Shown one piece after another: positions 1 through 11,400 of a stretch of DNA of 64,000 bases. The stretch is from CAYVQF01 sp964454015 (lineage in GTDB: Bacteria; Myxococcota_A; Bradymonadia; UBA4248). Within the stretch, counting starts at the first letter, position 1; the number at the start of each line of letters is the position of its first letter. The stretch spans positions 62,001 through 126,000 of the forward strand of contig CAYVQF010000001.1 in assembly GCA_964454015.1 (NCBI GenBank), in the 5' to 3' direction. The notes beneath the pieces were generated by a model that worked only from the letters and a program-made list of their open reading frames with translations, ran no database searches and was not told where the DNA came from. The translations under genes were made by a program, and so were the position numbers.

Positions 1-440
1 GCAAACTCCTCTTCCATTTGGGCGATTTCCCACTTGAGTTGGTGGAGGAGCCGCGCCATGGGACGCCGCAGTTGCAGGTTGACGATGCGGAACTGCGCTT
101 CAGTCAAACGACCCGCGAGCTTGCGCATCATGCGCAGGGCGATCTCGCCGTTGGATCGCACCATCATCTCGAACTGCTTGGCGTCGACGATGAGTAGCTT
201 GGCTGGCTCCACCACCGTCGCCGTGACCGGGTGTGGTGCCTCCATGACCAAAGCCAACTCACCACAGAACTCGCCGGGCCCCAACACCTCGATGGGAGCT
301 TCGGTTTTGTTGATGCGCTTGGTGATCCGAATGCGCCCTTCGTTGATCACGTAAAGGCGTTTCCCAACCTCGCCTTCACGGAACAAGACCGTTCCTGCTT
401 CGTAGACTTTTCCGTGTTTCTCGACCAAGTGCTTGTCCAT
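1..440 (-). CDS. Cyclic nucleotide-binding domain protein (C-terminus outside window)
   Basis: The minus-strand frame opens with ATG at 440 (MDKHLVEKHGKVYEAGTVLF) and runs off the left edge after about 146 residues. The order of elements is that of a Crp-type cNMP sensor domain: 'GTVLFREGE', 'YVINEGRIRI', then 'GPGEFCGELAL', which corresponds to the phosphate-binding cassette, followed by a long helix ('RLTEAQFRIVNLQLRRPMAR') that leads towards an effector region. In the family this domain binds cAMP/cGMP or acts as a ligand-free module. The canonical RxA cassette is not clear here, so ligand binding is uncertain. No helix-turn-helix is visible before the edge, so it may be a Crp/Fnr regulator or a stand-alone sensor. 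Confidence 0.8.
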   Translation of the reverse strand, partial: MDKHLVEKHGKVYEAGTVLFREGEVGKRLYVINEGRIRITKRINKTEAPIEVLGPGEFCGELALVMEAPHPVTATVVEPAKLLIVDAKQFEMMVRSNGEIALRMMRKLAGRLTEAQFRIVNLQLRRPMARLLHQLKWEIAQMEEEF

Positions 441-917
441 GGAGTCCTCACGCGGCACTGTTACCCGGGCCCTCGCCACGCCGCAGCTATCCACTAAGCC
501 TCTAACGGACGCAAGCCAGGCTGTCAACGCGACAACGCAGATGCGTTTTCCTCGGCTTGGGAGCGGCGCCGTCACCCTATCGCGGCGGTACACGATAGAC
601 ATAGCTCTCGGCCTGGCTTGGGCACGACGCGGCTGTGGCAGAGATGTCCTGGAGCGTGGCCAAGAGGCGTCCCTGAGCCAGCGCGGCCGAGAACAGGTCA
701 CAAGCCCGGCCGGGCGTGTGGGTGGGTGGGCATGGCGGCAGCCCGTGCGACCGTGGGCCGTGCGGGCGATCCCCACGTTGGTTTGGGGCGCTCGGCCTCC
801 CTCCCTGGCGACATTTCCCGGGTAGCGCGGGAATCTCGGGTGGCATCGATATTGAAACGTTGAGGTGTGAGCGATTCGACACCTCGGGTCGCACAGCTAA
901 GCAAGGCGGGGGAAGAC
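441..917. other. Intergenic region, no gene supported
   Basis: This divergent gap lies between the cNMP-domain gene (-) and the thioredoxin-like gene (+). Open frames exist on both strands, but they are arginine/proline-rich, lack recognisable motifs and look like by-products of high GC. It presumably holds the two divergent promoters. I see no convincing -35/-10 pair, terminator or repeat. Confidence 0.5.
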
Positions 918-1580
918 ATGGAAAGAAGCACACAGCGAAGGCACACCAGGGGGACGGAACCTGGAAGTGAAGCATATTCGTCTTGGTCAAATATACGTCA
1001 ATCGCGTACGTCGCTCTTGGCCGCCTACGTGATCCTCGGTTTGGCGGGCGCGGCAGCGCTGGCATTGGGCTTTGTCGTCCTTCCCAGCTTTTTGAGCGCT
1101 CCCGTGACGTTGAGCCCTAAGGTTGCGCCGCCGCCTTCGATGGAAGAGGCCGTTGTTGAAGCGCCGCCAAGGGTATTGCTGTTCTATGACCTGTCGCAGC
1201 CCGACTGCAGCGCCTGTGACCTCCACTTGTGGCGCTTGGCCTATTACAGTTTCCAGTTCGAGGCTGCCGGGGCCGAAGTCTTTGGGGTGGTGAACGGCTT
1301 GCGCAATGGGAGCACCCAGCGCGATGAGTCCCTCGCCTTCCCCTGGCCGGTGGTCATGGACCTCTCGGGGCGCCTGGCGCGAACCTATGGGGTCGTTCGC
1401 GCTGAGGACACGGCACCCACTATCGTGGTGCTGGCTGGCGATGGCCGGGTGCTCATGCACCTGCGTCCCAAAGACGCCTTGGACAGATTTGAAGGCGATG
1501 TGTTGACGACGATCATCGCGGCGACACAGAAGGCCCCGCTCGACGACAAGGTCTCGGCGCTGCGGCTATCACCTCAGTGA
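918..1580 (+). CDS. Membrane-anchored thioredoxin-like / AhpC-TSA-type protein
   Basis: The product is 220 residues. It has a charged N-terminus, one transmembrane helix (about residues 33-59) and an exported thioredoxin-fold region containing 'QPDCSACD', a CxxC pair at C97/C100. This is followed by 'FPWPVVMDLSGRLARTYGV' and 'APTIVVLAGDGRV', the late strands and cis-Pro region typical of TlpA/peroxiredoxin-like folds. It probably acts as a membrane-tethered thiol-disulfide oxidoreductase facing the periplasm. The start at 918 was chosen because of the 'GGGGGA' sequence just upstream; an in-frame start at 867 would add 17 residues. The gene overlaps the convergent gene at 1574 by 7 bp. The partner protein is unknown. 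Confidence 0.65.
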   Translation: MERSTQRRHTRGTEPGSEAYSSWSNIRQSRTSLLAAYVILGLAGAAALALGFVVLPSFLSAPVTLSPKVAPPPSMEEAVVEAPPRVLLFYDLSQPDCSACDLHLWRLAYYSFQFEAAGAEVFGVVNGLRNGSTQRDESLAFPWPVVMDLSGRLARTYGVVRAEDTAPTIVVLAGDGRVLMHLRPKDALDRFEGDVLTTIIAATQKAPLDDKVSALRLSPQ

Positions 1581-2269
1581 GTGAGGACGCGCATGGGGTC
1601 GCATTGGAGCATGTCGCTGAAGAACAGCGAGAGTACATCCAAGCGACTGGCCTCCACGGTGGCGAGCAGTGCGGCCAGGGCGCCGTGGGATTGACTCTCC
1701 TTGTCGCAGAGGGCGAGGAGCTGCGAGGTGGAGGCCGCCGCCAGCCAGCCGTCACGGTGGAGGCCAAAGAGCTGTCGCTCGAGGTCAGCGACGCCCATCA
1801 TCCACAGGCCTACGTCACGGGTTTGACAGCCGAGGGCACGGCGCAAATCACTGATGCTCGGGCGCGCCTCCGTGGCAGGGGCGAAGCAGAGGCGTAGGGC
1901 GGTGCTCGCCGCCGTCCATTGTCGCAGCGCCTTCAGTCCATTTTGCTCTGGGTGGGGATCGGCGAGGTCGGCGCGGGTGGGTGCGAAGTGGAGAATGCTG
2001 AGTTTATCGGCGTTGGGCCGGGCACAGGTGATGAGCACGCGGTCCTGGCTCAGGGCGAGGGCGACATAAAGGCGACCCTTGGCGCGGGCTAGGTGGGCGG
2101 GTGCCAAGGTGGCTTGGCCATGGGCGGCGCCGCTCTCCATCGTCTCGTGGAGGCAGTGGGCGCGAAAATCAACGCGAGCAATGGCGCGGCAGATGGCGGC
2201 GTGGTTGCTGCGTTGCGGGGCGAAATGCTCAGATGCGTCGGTCGCGACGGTGTTCCATGCACGCTCCAT
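1574..2269 (-). CDS. Hypothetical protein
   Basis: This 231-residue protein is not recognised. The start is well supported by 'GGGAGG' five bases before ATG at 2269. It has no signal peptide or membrane segment. The N-terminal half contains 'KGRLYVALALSQDRVLITCAR', which reads like strands of a small alpha/beta or YbjN/T3SS-chaperone-like fold. The C-terminal half is helical and leucine-rich ('LLALCDKESQSHGALAALLA'). It is divergent from the giant TPR gene and convergent (7 bp overlap) with the thioredoxin-like gene. No function is proposed. Confidence 0.6.
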   Translation of the reverse strand: MERAWNTVATDASEHFAPQRSNHAAICRAIARVDFRAHCLHETMESGAAHGQATLAPAHLARAKGRLYVALALSQDRVLITCARPNADKLSILHFAPTRADLADPHPEQNGLKALRQWTAASTALRLCFAPATEARPSISDLRRALGCQTRDVGLWMMGVADLERQLFGLHRDGWLAAASTSQLLALCDKESQSHGALAALLATVEASRLDVLSLFFSDMLQCDPMRVLTH

Positions 2270-2495
2270 TGTACCCTCCCTGGTGTAGCGGGTGTGAACA
2301 TTTGAACACTGAACGTGTGTGTAGCACGCGCGTCTTCCCGAAGCAAGAAGAAAAGTTTTCTCGACGCGCCGGGGGCGGCTGGGCGTTGAGCTTCGGTCCC
2401 TATGGAAGCCTCAGCGAGGTATGCTAAGATCGCCGCCCCAGACGCCCCCATGCTCAAGTGGAGCGTGCAGCACGCTGTGCCCAGGGGCGACGGCC

Positions 2496-5400
2496 ATGGA
2501 AGTTGGGATGATAGAGTCTATTGACGAAGTGCGACGGGCCTTTGCCCAATCACCAGCCGAGAGCCGAGCTTTCGTGCGCTATGTCGAGGCCTTGCGACGC
2601 GAGCAATTGCTAGAGGAGGTGGTCGAAGCCTACCGGCAGCGCGCTACGGCCGTGGGGGGAGATGAGGCTTATGGCCTCTACCTGACCCTTGCCGATCTTT
2701 GGGGCCCGCGGCTGGGGATGCCTGGTCTGACTTCGGAGGCTCTCTTTGCCGCTTATCAACTGCGTCCCAGCGCCGTGCTGCTGGCGGACCGCTTGCGTCG
2801 CCATTTGGAGCAGCAAAACGATTGGTCGCTGCTGGCGCGGCTGATGGACAGTCAAGCCCGTCAGGCGACGGATCCTGCGCAGGCGCAGTTGCTCTGGTTG
2901 CGCTTTGGTCACTTTCTGCGCCAGCGTCTGCACGATCTGGATGAGGCGGCGCGGGTCTACGCCAAGGCTGGCGAGTGTGGTGCCGTGAGCCCCTTGCCGG
3001 CGCTGGTTGCCCTGCGACGTCTTTATCGCACTGAGCCGAGCTGTAGCGAGGCGGCTCGTCTGGTGCTGCGGCTGGGGAAGCCTCCAGGCGCCCTGGAGCA
3101 GGAGATCGCTCGCCTGCAGCAGGAGCTGAGCAAGTGTGGCCACGATGATCGCCAGGGCCGTGCTGCCATTTTGTTGGCCTTGGCGCGCCTGTCGCTTGAG
3201 CAGGTGGGCGATGGCGTGCGTGCATTGGAGCTGCTCAAACGGGCGCGCGAGCTCTCGCCGAGCGTCAGCGATGACGCTTACGAGCTTCTGTGGGCGCTGG
3301 TGCTGGCCATCCCGGAGCACACCGAAGCCCAGGGGTATTTGCGCCAGATGGCGGTGGAGCTGGGGCGCTGGGAAGATGCGTTGCGCTTGGCGCGTCTCGG
3401 GGTGGAGAAGGAGGCCTCCCCGGCGGATCAGGCTCGGCTCCTGATGCAAATGGCCATGTGGGAGGCCTGTGAACGCCACGACGAGACGGCGGCGGCAGCG
3501 TTGCTCGACGAGGCCTTTCTCACCTGCCCCGAGAGCGCCTTTGGCGAAGGGGAGGTGTTGTCTTGGGCTTCTGCCTTGGTACCACGGGCACCGGCCTTGC
3601 GCGCTTCGTTGCTACGCCTCCTGGAAGGTACAGGTGCCTTCGACGAGCTGGAGCGCTTGTGGGGACAGATGGTGGAGGCAGCGCCCAGTGAGCTGGCGCG
3701 GGGGGAAGCGCTCTGGACCTTGGCGCGCCTACAAGCAGAGCGGGCCAAAGTCCCGCGCCAGGCTTTGGCTGCGTTCATGGACGCGGCGCACGCGTTGCCT
3801 CGTGAGGCCATCCTGCGGCTGATGGAGGATCTGGTCGACCTCTACGATGTGCTCGAGCTTCGCGAAGAAGTGGTCGATGCGGTCTTGGCCTTGGCTTTAC
3901 GTGTAGATAGCTGGGAGGTGGCGGCCGATCTTCTGGCGCAGCACGCGGCCTCGCTGTTGAACCCTCAGCGTCGCGCGCGGCGCTATCTGGAGTTGGCGAC
4001 GATCTTGGGCAAGCACCTCAACCTACCCGAAGGCGAGGCCAAGGCTCTGGAGCAGGCGCGCCGCGCTGCGCCGGATGAGCCCATGCGCCTGGGTCAGGGC
4101 GACCACCTCCTGGATGGGATGACCGAGGATGGGCCGCACCGTGGAGAGGCGGCAGACCTGGCACGTAGCGATAAAGAGGCAGAGGCCCGTGCGACGATGC
4201 TGGTGACGCGTCTGCGGACCACTGCCGATGCGTTGTTGTTGGACGCGAGTGGTGGGCAGGAGGCAGAGCAGAAGCGCGCCCTCCTGGCTGAAGCGGCTCT
4301 ACAGCAGTTGTTGCGCGCCGAAGGTCCCTTTCGCCGTCGTCTCTTGGAGACGCTTCAGGCGCGGCACTTTCTGGTTCTGGCCCAATTCGCGCAACGAGAC
4401 GAAGCGCACCATGGCACGGCGGCTTTGTTGAACTATCTGGCTTATCTGCAGGATCCCGATCGGATCGACGACGTGGAGGCGCTCTCGTCGTCGTTGGAGC
4501 GAGGCGATTTTCTTCTCGAGTTGGGTTGGGTCTTACACGGTGAGGTCCGGCGCGCTCGAGCAGGGACGCAGCGGCAAGATGCATGCGAGCGCCTGCAGGA
4601 GGCGGCACGGCGCTTCGCCTCGGACCTTCCCTTGGCCCTGCTGGCGGACTTCGCCGCCCTCGAGGGTGCGCCGCAGCGCGAGGATTACGAGGACTTGTTG
4701 AACCGTTGCCGCGCGGCGGGGGAGTGGAACATCCTGCTCGAGGTCTTGATGTGGGCGGCCGATGGCGCGCCATGGCTGCAGCGCGAGGGAGCGTCGGCGC
4801 AAGTCGCGGTGTTGCGTGAAGCGTCCCAGGTGGCAGGCGCGGGCTTGCTGGACACAGAGCGCCAAGTGGCGATTTTGCGCAGACTCCTTGGGGTCGATCC
4901 CAACGACGAAGAGACCCTGCAATTCTTCAGGACCCACTTTCATGATGACCCCTTGGCTTTGTATCAGCTCTTGGCGCCGGCGGTCCTGGCTGCCCAGGGC
5001 TCTCAAGAGCGGGTTCAGCGCCAAGCGGAGCTGGCGCAACTGAGCCAGGTGGGGATGGGAGACCTGGATCGGGCACGCTTCCACTGGCATCAGGTTCTGG
5101 CGAGCGATGAAGTCTCTGAGCCTTGTCTGCAGCGCGCCATCCAGGCGATGCAGCAGATTTACGGCGGGTGTGGCCAGATCGCCGAGCTGGTGAAGCATCT
5201 GGAGGCGCGCATCGAGGTTCAGCCCGAGGGGCCGCGCCGCTTGATGTTGCTCAATGCCCTCGTGACGACCCTGCGTGAGAACGACTATGCGCCAGCAGAG
5301 GTGCGTCGGGCCCTGACCCGGATGCTCGAGATCGCCCCCGATGATGGGCGCGCTTTGGCAGGCTTGGTAGAGCTGGAGATCGACGCCGGGGACTACCTCG

Positions 5401-8400
5401 CGGCGGTCGAGCGGCTGGATCACCTGGCTGCGTCGACTGAAGGCGATGCGCGCTTACGCCATCGCCTGCGCCAGGCTGCTCTCTACACCGATGGGCTCGG
5501 ACAGTGGCCAGAGGCGCTCGCCATTTTGGTCGACTTGAGCTGGCGCTACCCTGAAGAGGCGGCCATACGGCAGATGTTGGGGCAGGTGCTGTCGGCAGAA
5601 GGTGGTGAGCACCTGGAAGCTGCGCGCTGTGACGAGTTGCTGCGTTTGGTGTTGGAGCACCCCGCAGCGCCTGAAGAGAAACAGAAGCTGTTGCTGATGG
5701 CTGCGGAGGTCCTGGGGAGTGACCACCATGCGGCCGAACAAGTCGTTACGTTGTGGCAAGAGCTGAGTCTTCTGGGCCCGCAGGATGTGGAGTCTGCCGT
5801 GGGCCTCGGGCGTTCTTTCGAGGAGCTCGGGCACTGGGATCGCGCCATCGATTGTTACCAAGGGGCCTTGGTGCGCCAAGATCTCAAGGCCGCTCAGCGC
5901 GCGGCGCTCTATTCTCTGCTCGGGGATGCGTGCTTACATGGCCAGAGTGATCCCAAGCAGGCGTTGGTTGCCTTCCGGGAAGCATCACGTCTGCAGCCGG
6001 ACAATGTGGATTATGTGCGGGCTGTGCTGACCTGCGCCAACGTATTGGAAGACCCAGAGATCCAACGCGACGCTCTGGTCCGGCTCTTTGAGCTGGCCAA
6101 TGACGCGGCTGAGCGCTTCAGGTGTGGCTTGTCGTTGATTCGTCTCGATGTGGCGAGCGGACGGGTGGCAGAGGCATGCCATTGGGTGATGGCCATGCGT
6201 GGCATCGGCGGTCAACCCGGCGCACAGTGGAACAAGGTCATCGATGCGCTGCGCCCAGTGGTGGACGCCGAGCCTCTGGTTCAGGTCTTGGGTGTGGTGG
6301 CCGAACAGATCGAGGAAGAGGCGCTGCGCGTGGCCTTGTCGTTGGAGCAGGCTCGCCTCCTCGAGTATGAGCTCCAGCAGGAGGAGGCGGCCATCGCAGT
6401 GCACGCGCGTTTGCTCGAGCGGCAACCCTGGCTGATTGAGAGCCTGGAGGCGCTGGCGCGCCTGCACTATGTCCGCGGTGATGGTTCGGCAGCGCTGACG
6501 GCTCTGGAGACGCTGATTCGCCTCTCACCCGAGAGGCGGGTCGAGCCTCTCCTGGCGAGCGGGACGGTCTTGTCTGAGATACTGAACGATCCAGCGCAGG
6601 CCTTTGCGCGTTTTCGTTGGGCCCATGAGCTGGCTCCCAGCGATCCCCGTCCCCTGGAGGGGATGTGGCACTTGGCAGAATTGAACGCCTTGTGGGCCGA
6701 GCTCATCGATGTGCTGGAACAGGACGCCATGCGAGCCGATGTACCAGAGGTGCAGGTCGAAGGCCTAATGCAGGTCTCACACCTGGCCGAGGAGAAGCTC
6801 GGCGATTTGGACCGCGCCTTTCACGTCGCACGGATGGCGCAACAGATCGCGCCACACAACCGCCAGGTTTTGCGCGAGATCGAGCGTCTGGCCGTGCGCG
6901 GTGGTTCGTGGCTGGAGTTGGCCGTGGTCTATCGCTCATTGGCTGACTGGGCAGAGCGCGAAGAGGAGCAGATTGACTTTTTGCACCGCGTGGCGGAGGT
7001 CACAGAGCACCGCTTGGGAGACCCAGAAGGGGCCATGGATGTGCTCTTCGAGGTTCTGGACGAGTATCCGCACGACGCTGACACGCAGGCCAAGTTGCAG
7101 CAACTTGCCGACACGCACGCCTTATGGGCTTTGGTCTTGGACTACTACGACACGAGCGCCAGCAGGACCGCCAACGCCCAGACGCGTCTCGAGAGGATTT
7201 TGCAGGCGGCCGATGTCTGTGAGACGCGGCTGGGCCGCTCGGATTGGGCCGTGGAGCGTCTGCTCAAAGGCTTGGTGATGTCGCCTCTGGATGCGGGCAT
7301 CGTCAAGCGTCTCGCGGCCCAGGACACGGTCGAGCAGGCGGTGTGGGACAGCGTTGCCAAGATCATGGCCGAGGCCGAGGTGCCAGCCTCTGAGCGTTTG
7401 ACCATGAAGCAAGCGCTGGCCACGATTCACGCGGAGCGTCGCCAGCAGCCAAGCGCTGGGTTGGATGTGCTACTGTCGGCGTTGGCGGAAGACCCCCTTC
7501 ATCCCGATATTTTTGATCAGGCTGTGGCCCTCGCCGAGCGAACCCGACGCTATCCCGATTTGTTGCGGGTCTTTGAGCGCAAGCTGGTGGACACGCTCGA
7601 TAGGCATGTGGCTCTGGCGTTGATGCAGCGCAAGGCTGAAGTGTGCGAGCTAGCCGGTGATGAGGCGCGGACTTTGGAAGCCATGCGTCAGATCTTGACG
7701 GTGGATCCGGCTCACCCCTTCGTGGTGCAGCGCCTGGCAAAGGTGAATGATGCGGGTATGACGCCGCAGCATCGCTTGCTGGTGTTGGAAGTGCAGGCTG
7801 AGAAGCTGGCTGATCCTCTGGAGCGGGCGGAGAAGCGAGTGGAGGCGGCGGAAGTGTTGCTGGCCATGGGGCGCCTGAGCGACGCCGCTGAGGCTCTGGA
7901 GCGGGCACTGCGCGAAGATGCCCATCACGTCCGGGCGCGACGGATGGCGTTGGACTTGTATGCCCGCCTGGGCCGGTGGCCGTTGGTGCGCGATGGGCTG
8001 CGTTGGATCATCGACAATGACGCCGAGCCGCAGCATCTGCGGGACGATTTGCTGACCTTTGCCCGGGTCTGTGAGGAGGAACTCAAACAGGTCGACGGTG
8101 CGGCGAGTGCTTTGCGCTACGCGCTCGATCTGTGGCCTGAAGATGATGCCATCCTCGTTTTCCTCGAAGGCGTTTTGGAGCGCAATGGCAAATGGGCTGA
8201 GCTGATGGCGCATTTTGAAGTGCGGGCGGGGCAGGCAGACGGCTATGAGGAACGCAAACGCTGTCTGCTTGGCGTGGCCCGCATCGCCATGGAGGTTTTC
8301 AAGAACAAGCCCAAGGCGCTGGCTGCAGTCGAAGAGATCTATGGCGATGGAGGTGAGAGGGACGCCGAGGTGTTGGTCCAGCTTGCGGATCTCTATGAGG

Positions 8401-11400
8401 GCATGGGACGCTGGGACCGAACGGCAGAAGCCTTGCAGATTCTGGCTGAGCTCCAGCCAGCCGCCGAGATGCGCGCCGAGGTTTTGTGGCGTCTGGCTGA
8501 GATTCGTGAGCAGCGCTTGTCTGACGCCGATGCGGCCCTCGATGTTTTTTCCGATTTGGTCCAGAGCTCTCCTAAAGATGCTGGGGTGTGGCTGCGACAG
8601 GCCAAGCTCCAGCAGGAAAAGGGTGATTGGCAGGGGGCGCAGCGCAGCTTGCAAGAGGCCGCTGCCGTTCAGCCGGCCGCTGAGGCAGCCGACACCTGGT
8701 TCCGGATTGGGGTGGTGCGACGCGACACGGGTGGCGATGTGCAGGGTGCGCTGTCTGCCTTCGAGCAAGCGGTGTCGTTGGATGCCCGGCATCGCCAGGC
8801 CTTCGCGGCGTTGTTGAGCTGGGCCCAAGCGCGGGGTGACCATGAGCGTCTGCTGACGCTCTATGAGCTGGCTCTGGGGATGGACGAGGGGCCCGACGCC
8901 CAAGCGGCATTGCTGTGGCGGCGAGCTCTGTTGCGGCGAGACGCTTTTGCTGAGCCAGCGGCTGCGGAAGCGGATCTGCGTGCGGCGCTGGCACTGCGCC
9001 CTGGCCATTGGGGCTGTCGCCGCGACCTGGCGGATGTGCTCTTCGTGGCGGAGCGCTGGGGCGAGGCAGCGGCGCTTTATCATGCCCTCACCCATGAAGC
9101 GCCACCCCTGGCTGAATCGGAAAAGGACGACTATCCCGAGGCGCGTCTTGGCCGCTACGAGAGTGATCGGGAACCCGACCGATTCCACTTTCAGTTTCGC
9201 TTGGCGCATTGCTTGGAGCAGCAGGAGTCATACCGGCACGCGGCGACCCTCTACAGCGCCTTGGCGGAGCTCTATCCCGACCATAGCGGTGTGTTGTTGG
9301 GCTTGAGCCATTGCCACTATAAGCTAGGGAACTGGTCTGCGGCGCGGCGTCACATCGAGAAAGTGCTCGACGGCACCCACCCTCTCGAAGCGCAGGATCT
9401 GGCGCGAACGTCTTACTTCTGGGGTGATATTCTACATGGGAGTGATCGTCTGGATGAGGCTCGGCAGTGCTTCGAGCGCTCGCTGGATGCCGATCCGAGC
9501 TATAGACCGGCCGCGGATCAGCGCCTGGCGATTCTCATCAAGCAGAAGCGGTGGGGCGAGACCATCCCTGCCTTCCAGAAGCTGTTGGCGCTGACGGATG
9601 ACGCTGAGGTGAGGGGGGCGATCCACAAGCGCATGGGCGAGGTCTACGAGTATTTTCTCGACCGGGTGGATGACGCCATCGTGGCCTATGAGCAGGCGGT
9701 GCTCTTGGGTGGGGATGTCTTTGACGTGCCCGAGCGCTTGTTGCGTCTCTATGCGCAGACGGAGCAATGGGAGAAAGGGCGTTTGGTGGCTTCGGCCCTG
9801 CTGGAGGAGCAGCGCGAGGGTTCGGCAGGACAGATTGAGTATATGTTGGTTCTGGGTGACATCCTGTTCAAAGGACTTGGTGAAGCCGATGAAGCCCAGG
9901 AGATGTACCAAGCCGCCTTCACCAAGGACCCGAGCAACCTGCAAGCGTTGGAGCGCTTGGGGCGTTTGCTCGGGATGGGCAAGAACTTGGAGGGCATGAG
10001 CTCCCTCTATGAGTCCTATCTTCGCGCGCTCCCTGAAGGTGATTCCGAGGCGCGTGCGGCAGCGCTGTTGGCCTATGCGGACCAGTTGGTCCAGCTCTGT
10101 GGGGCGGATGCCGATGCGGTGGCGGTGCTGATGCGGGTCCAGGCGTTTTTCCCTAACGATCTGCGGGTGCATCGGCGTCTGGTGCGGGTCTACGCGCCCG
10201 ACCATCTGGCCCTGCCAGAGCTCGAGGTGCAGCACCTGCGCAAGGTTGTTGATCTCAAAGGCTTTCAGCGACATGACATCGAGCGCATTGGGGCCATTTA
10301 TGAGGCGGTGGCAGAGCATGAGGGGCGCGATGCCGTGGCGGGCTTGCTGCGCTTCATCGATGGCAACGATGAGGCGCCGCTTCCGTGGACGCGTCTGGCA
10401 CCTGGTGTGCTCCAGGGGGATGCCTACCAGAGACACGTGGTGCACCCGTTTGCGCTGGGGCCCCTCGGCGATGTCTTTGCGCTCTTGGCAGAGCTGGGGC
10501 GGGACTTTTTTAGCCAGGAGGTCGTGGGAGACGTCGAAGAGATAGGGCACCAGACGCGCTCGCCAGCGGTGGCGATCTTCAACGAGTTGACCAAGGCGAT
10601 GAACCTGACGCCGCGGCGGCTTTACGTGGACAAGGACAGCGGTGGCGTACCCTACCGGGTGGTGATGACCGATCCCCCCTCGGTCGTGATCGCCCGAGAT
10701 ACCTTGCGAAGCCTTCTGGGGCACGAGCTGCGCTTTTTCCTAGCCAGGGCGCTGGAGCTCTCACGGCCGCGTTTCCTGCTGCCCTCGGCGCTCTCGGCTT
10801 TCGAGCTGGTGACCCTGGTGCGGACGCTCTTGAGCGAGCTGTCTACTGCTCCGCCAGCCAGCGTCAAGCTCTCGCTGGTCGAGAGGAGAACCCAGGAACG
10901 GGTGCAGCGCTTTCTCCGCGAGCTCAAAGCCAGACACTCGCTGGAGGTCCAAGAGAACTTGGTCTTTTTGATCGACGAGGTCTTAAGACAGAACGGCGGT
11001 GAGGCGCCGAGCGCCAAGCGCTATGTTGCCGCGGCGCGGGTGACGGCGATCCGCTGTGGCCTTTTGGCAAGCCAGAGTCAGGTGGCGACGCTCAAGCGAG
11101 TGCTCAAGGAGATGCAAGGGACCGCTCTGTATAGGCCGCGCTCCTTCCAAGACTTTCATGAGCTGGTGGGGGCCAACGCGGACCTGCACGCCCTGCTGTC
11201 CTATCTGGTGAGCGATCACTATGTCTTGGCCCAGCGCGCCATTTGCCGGACCACGGCCAAAGACGTGCTCCCACCGCGCGCGCCAGTTGCGCCCAGCGAG
11301 ACGGACAGCCTGAGCTTGGATGACCTCTTTGCGGCGGTGCAGAGTAAGGTCGTGCCGCCCGATAGCCAAGACCCCGTCCTGGATGGCCTGGAAGGCGCTG

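Noticed and set aside
7650..9209. Minus-strand open frame of 519 codons inside the giant TPR gene
   Set aside because: Composition Arg/His/Gln-rich without any domain; the plus frame encodes TPRs.
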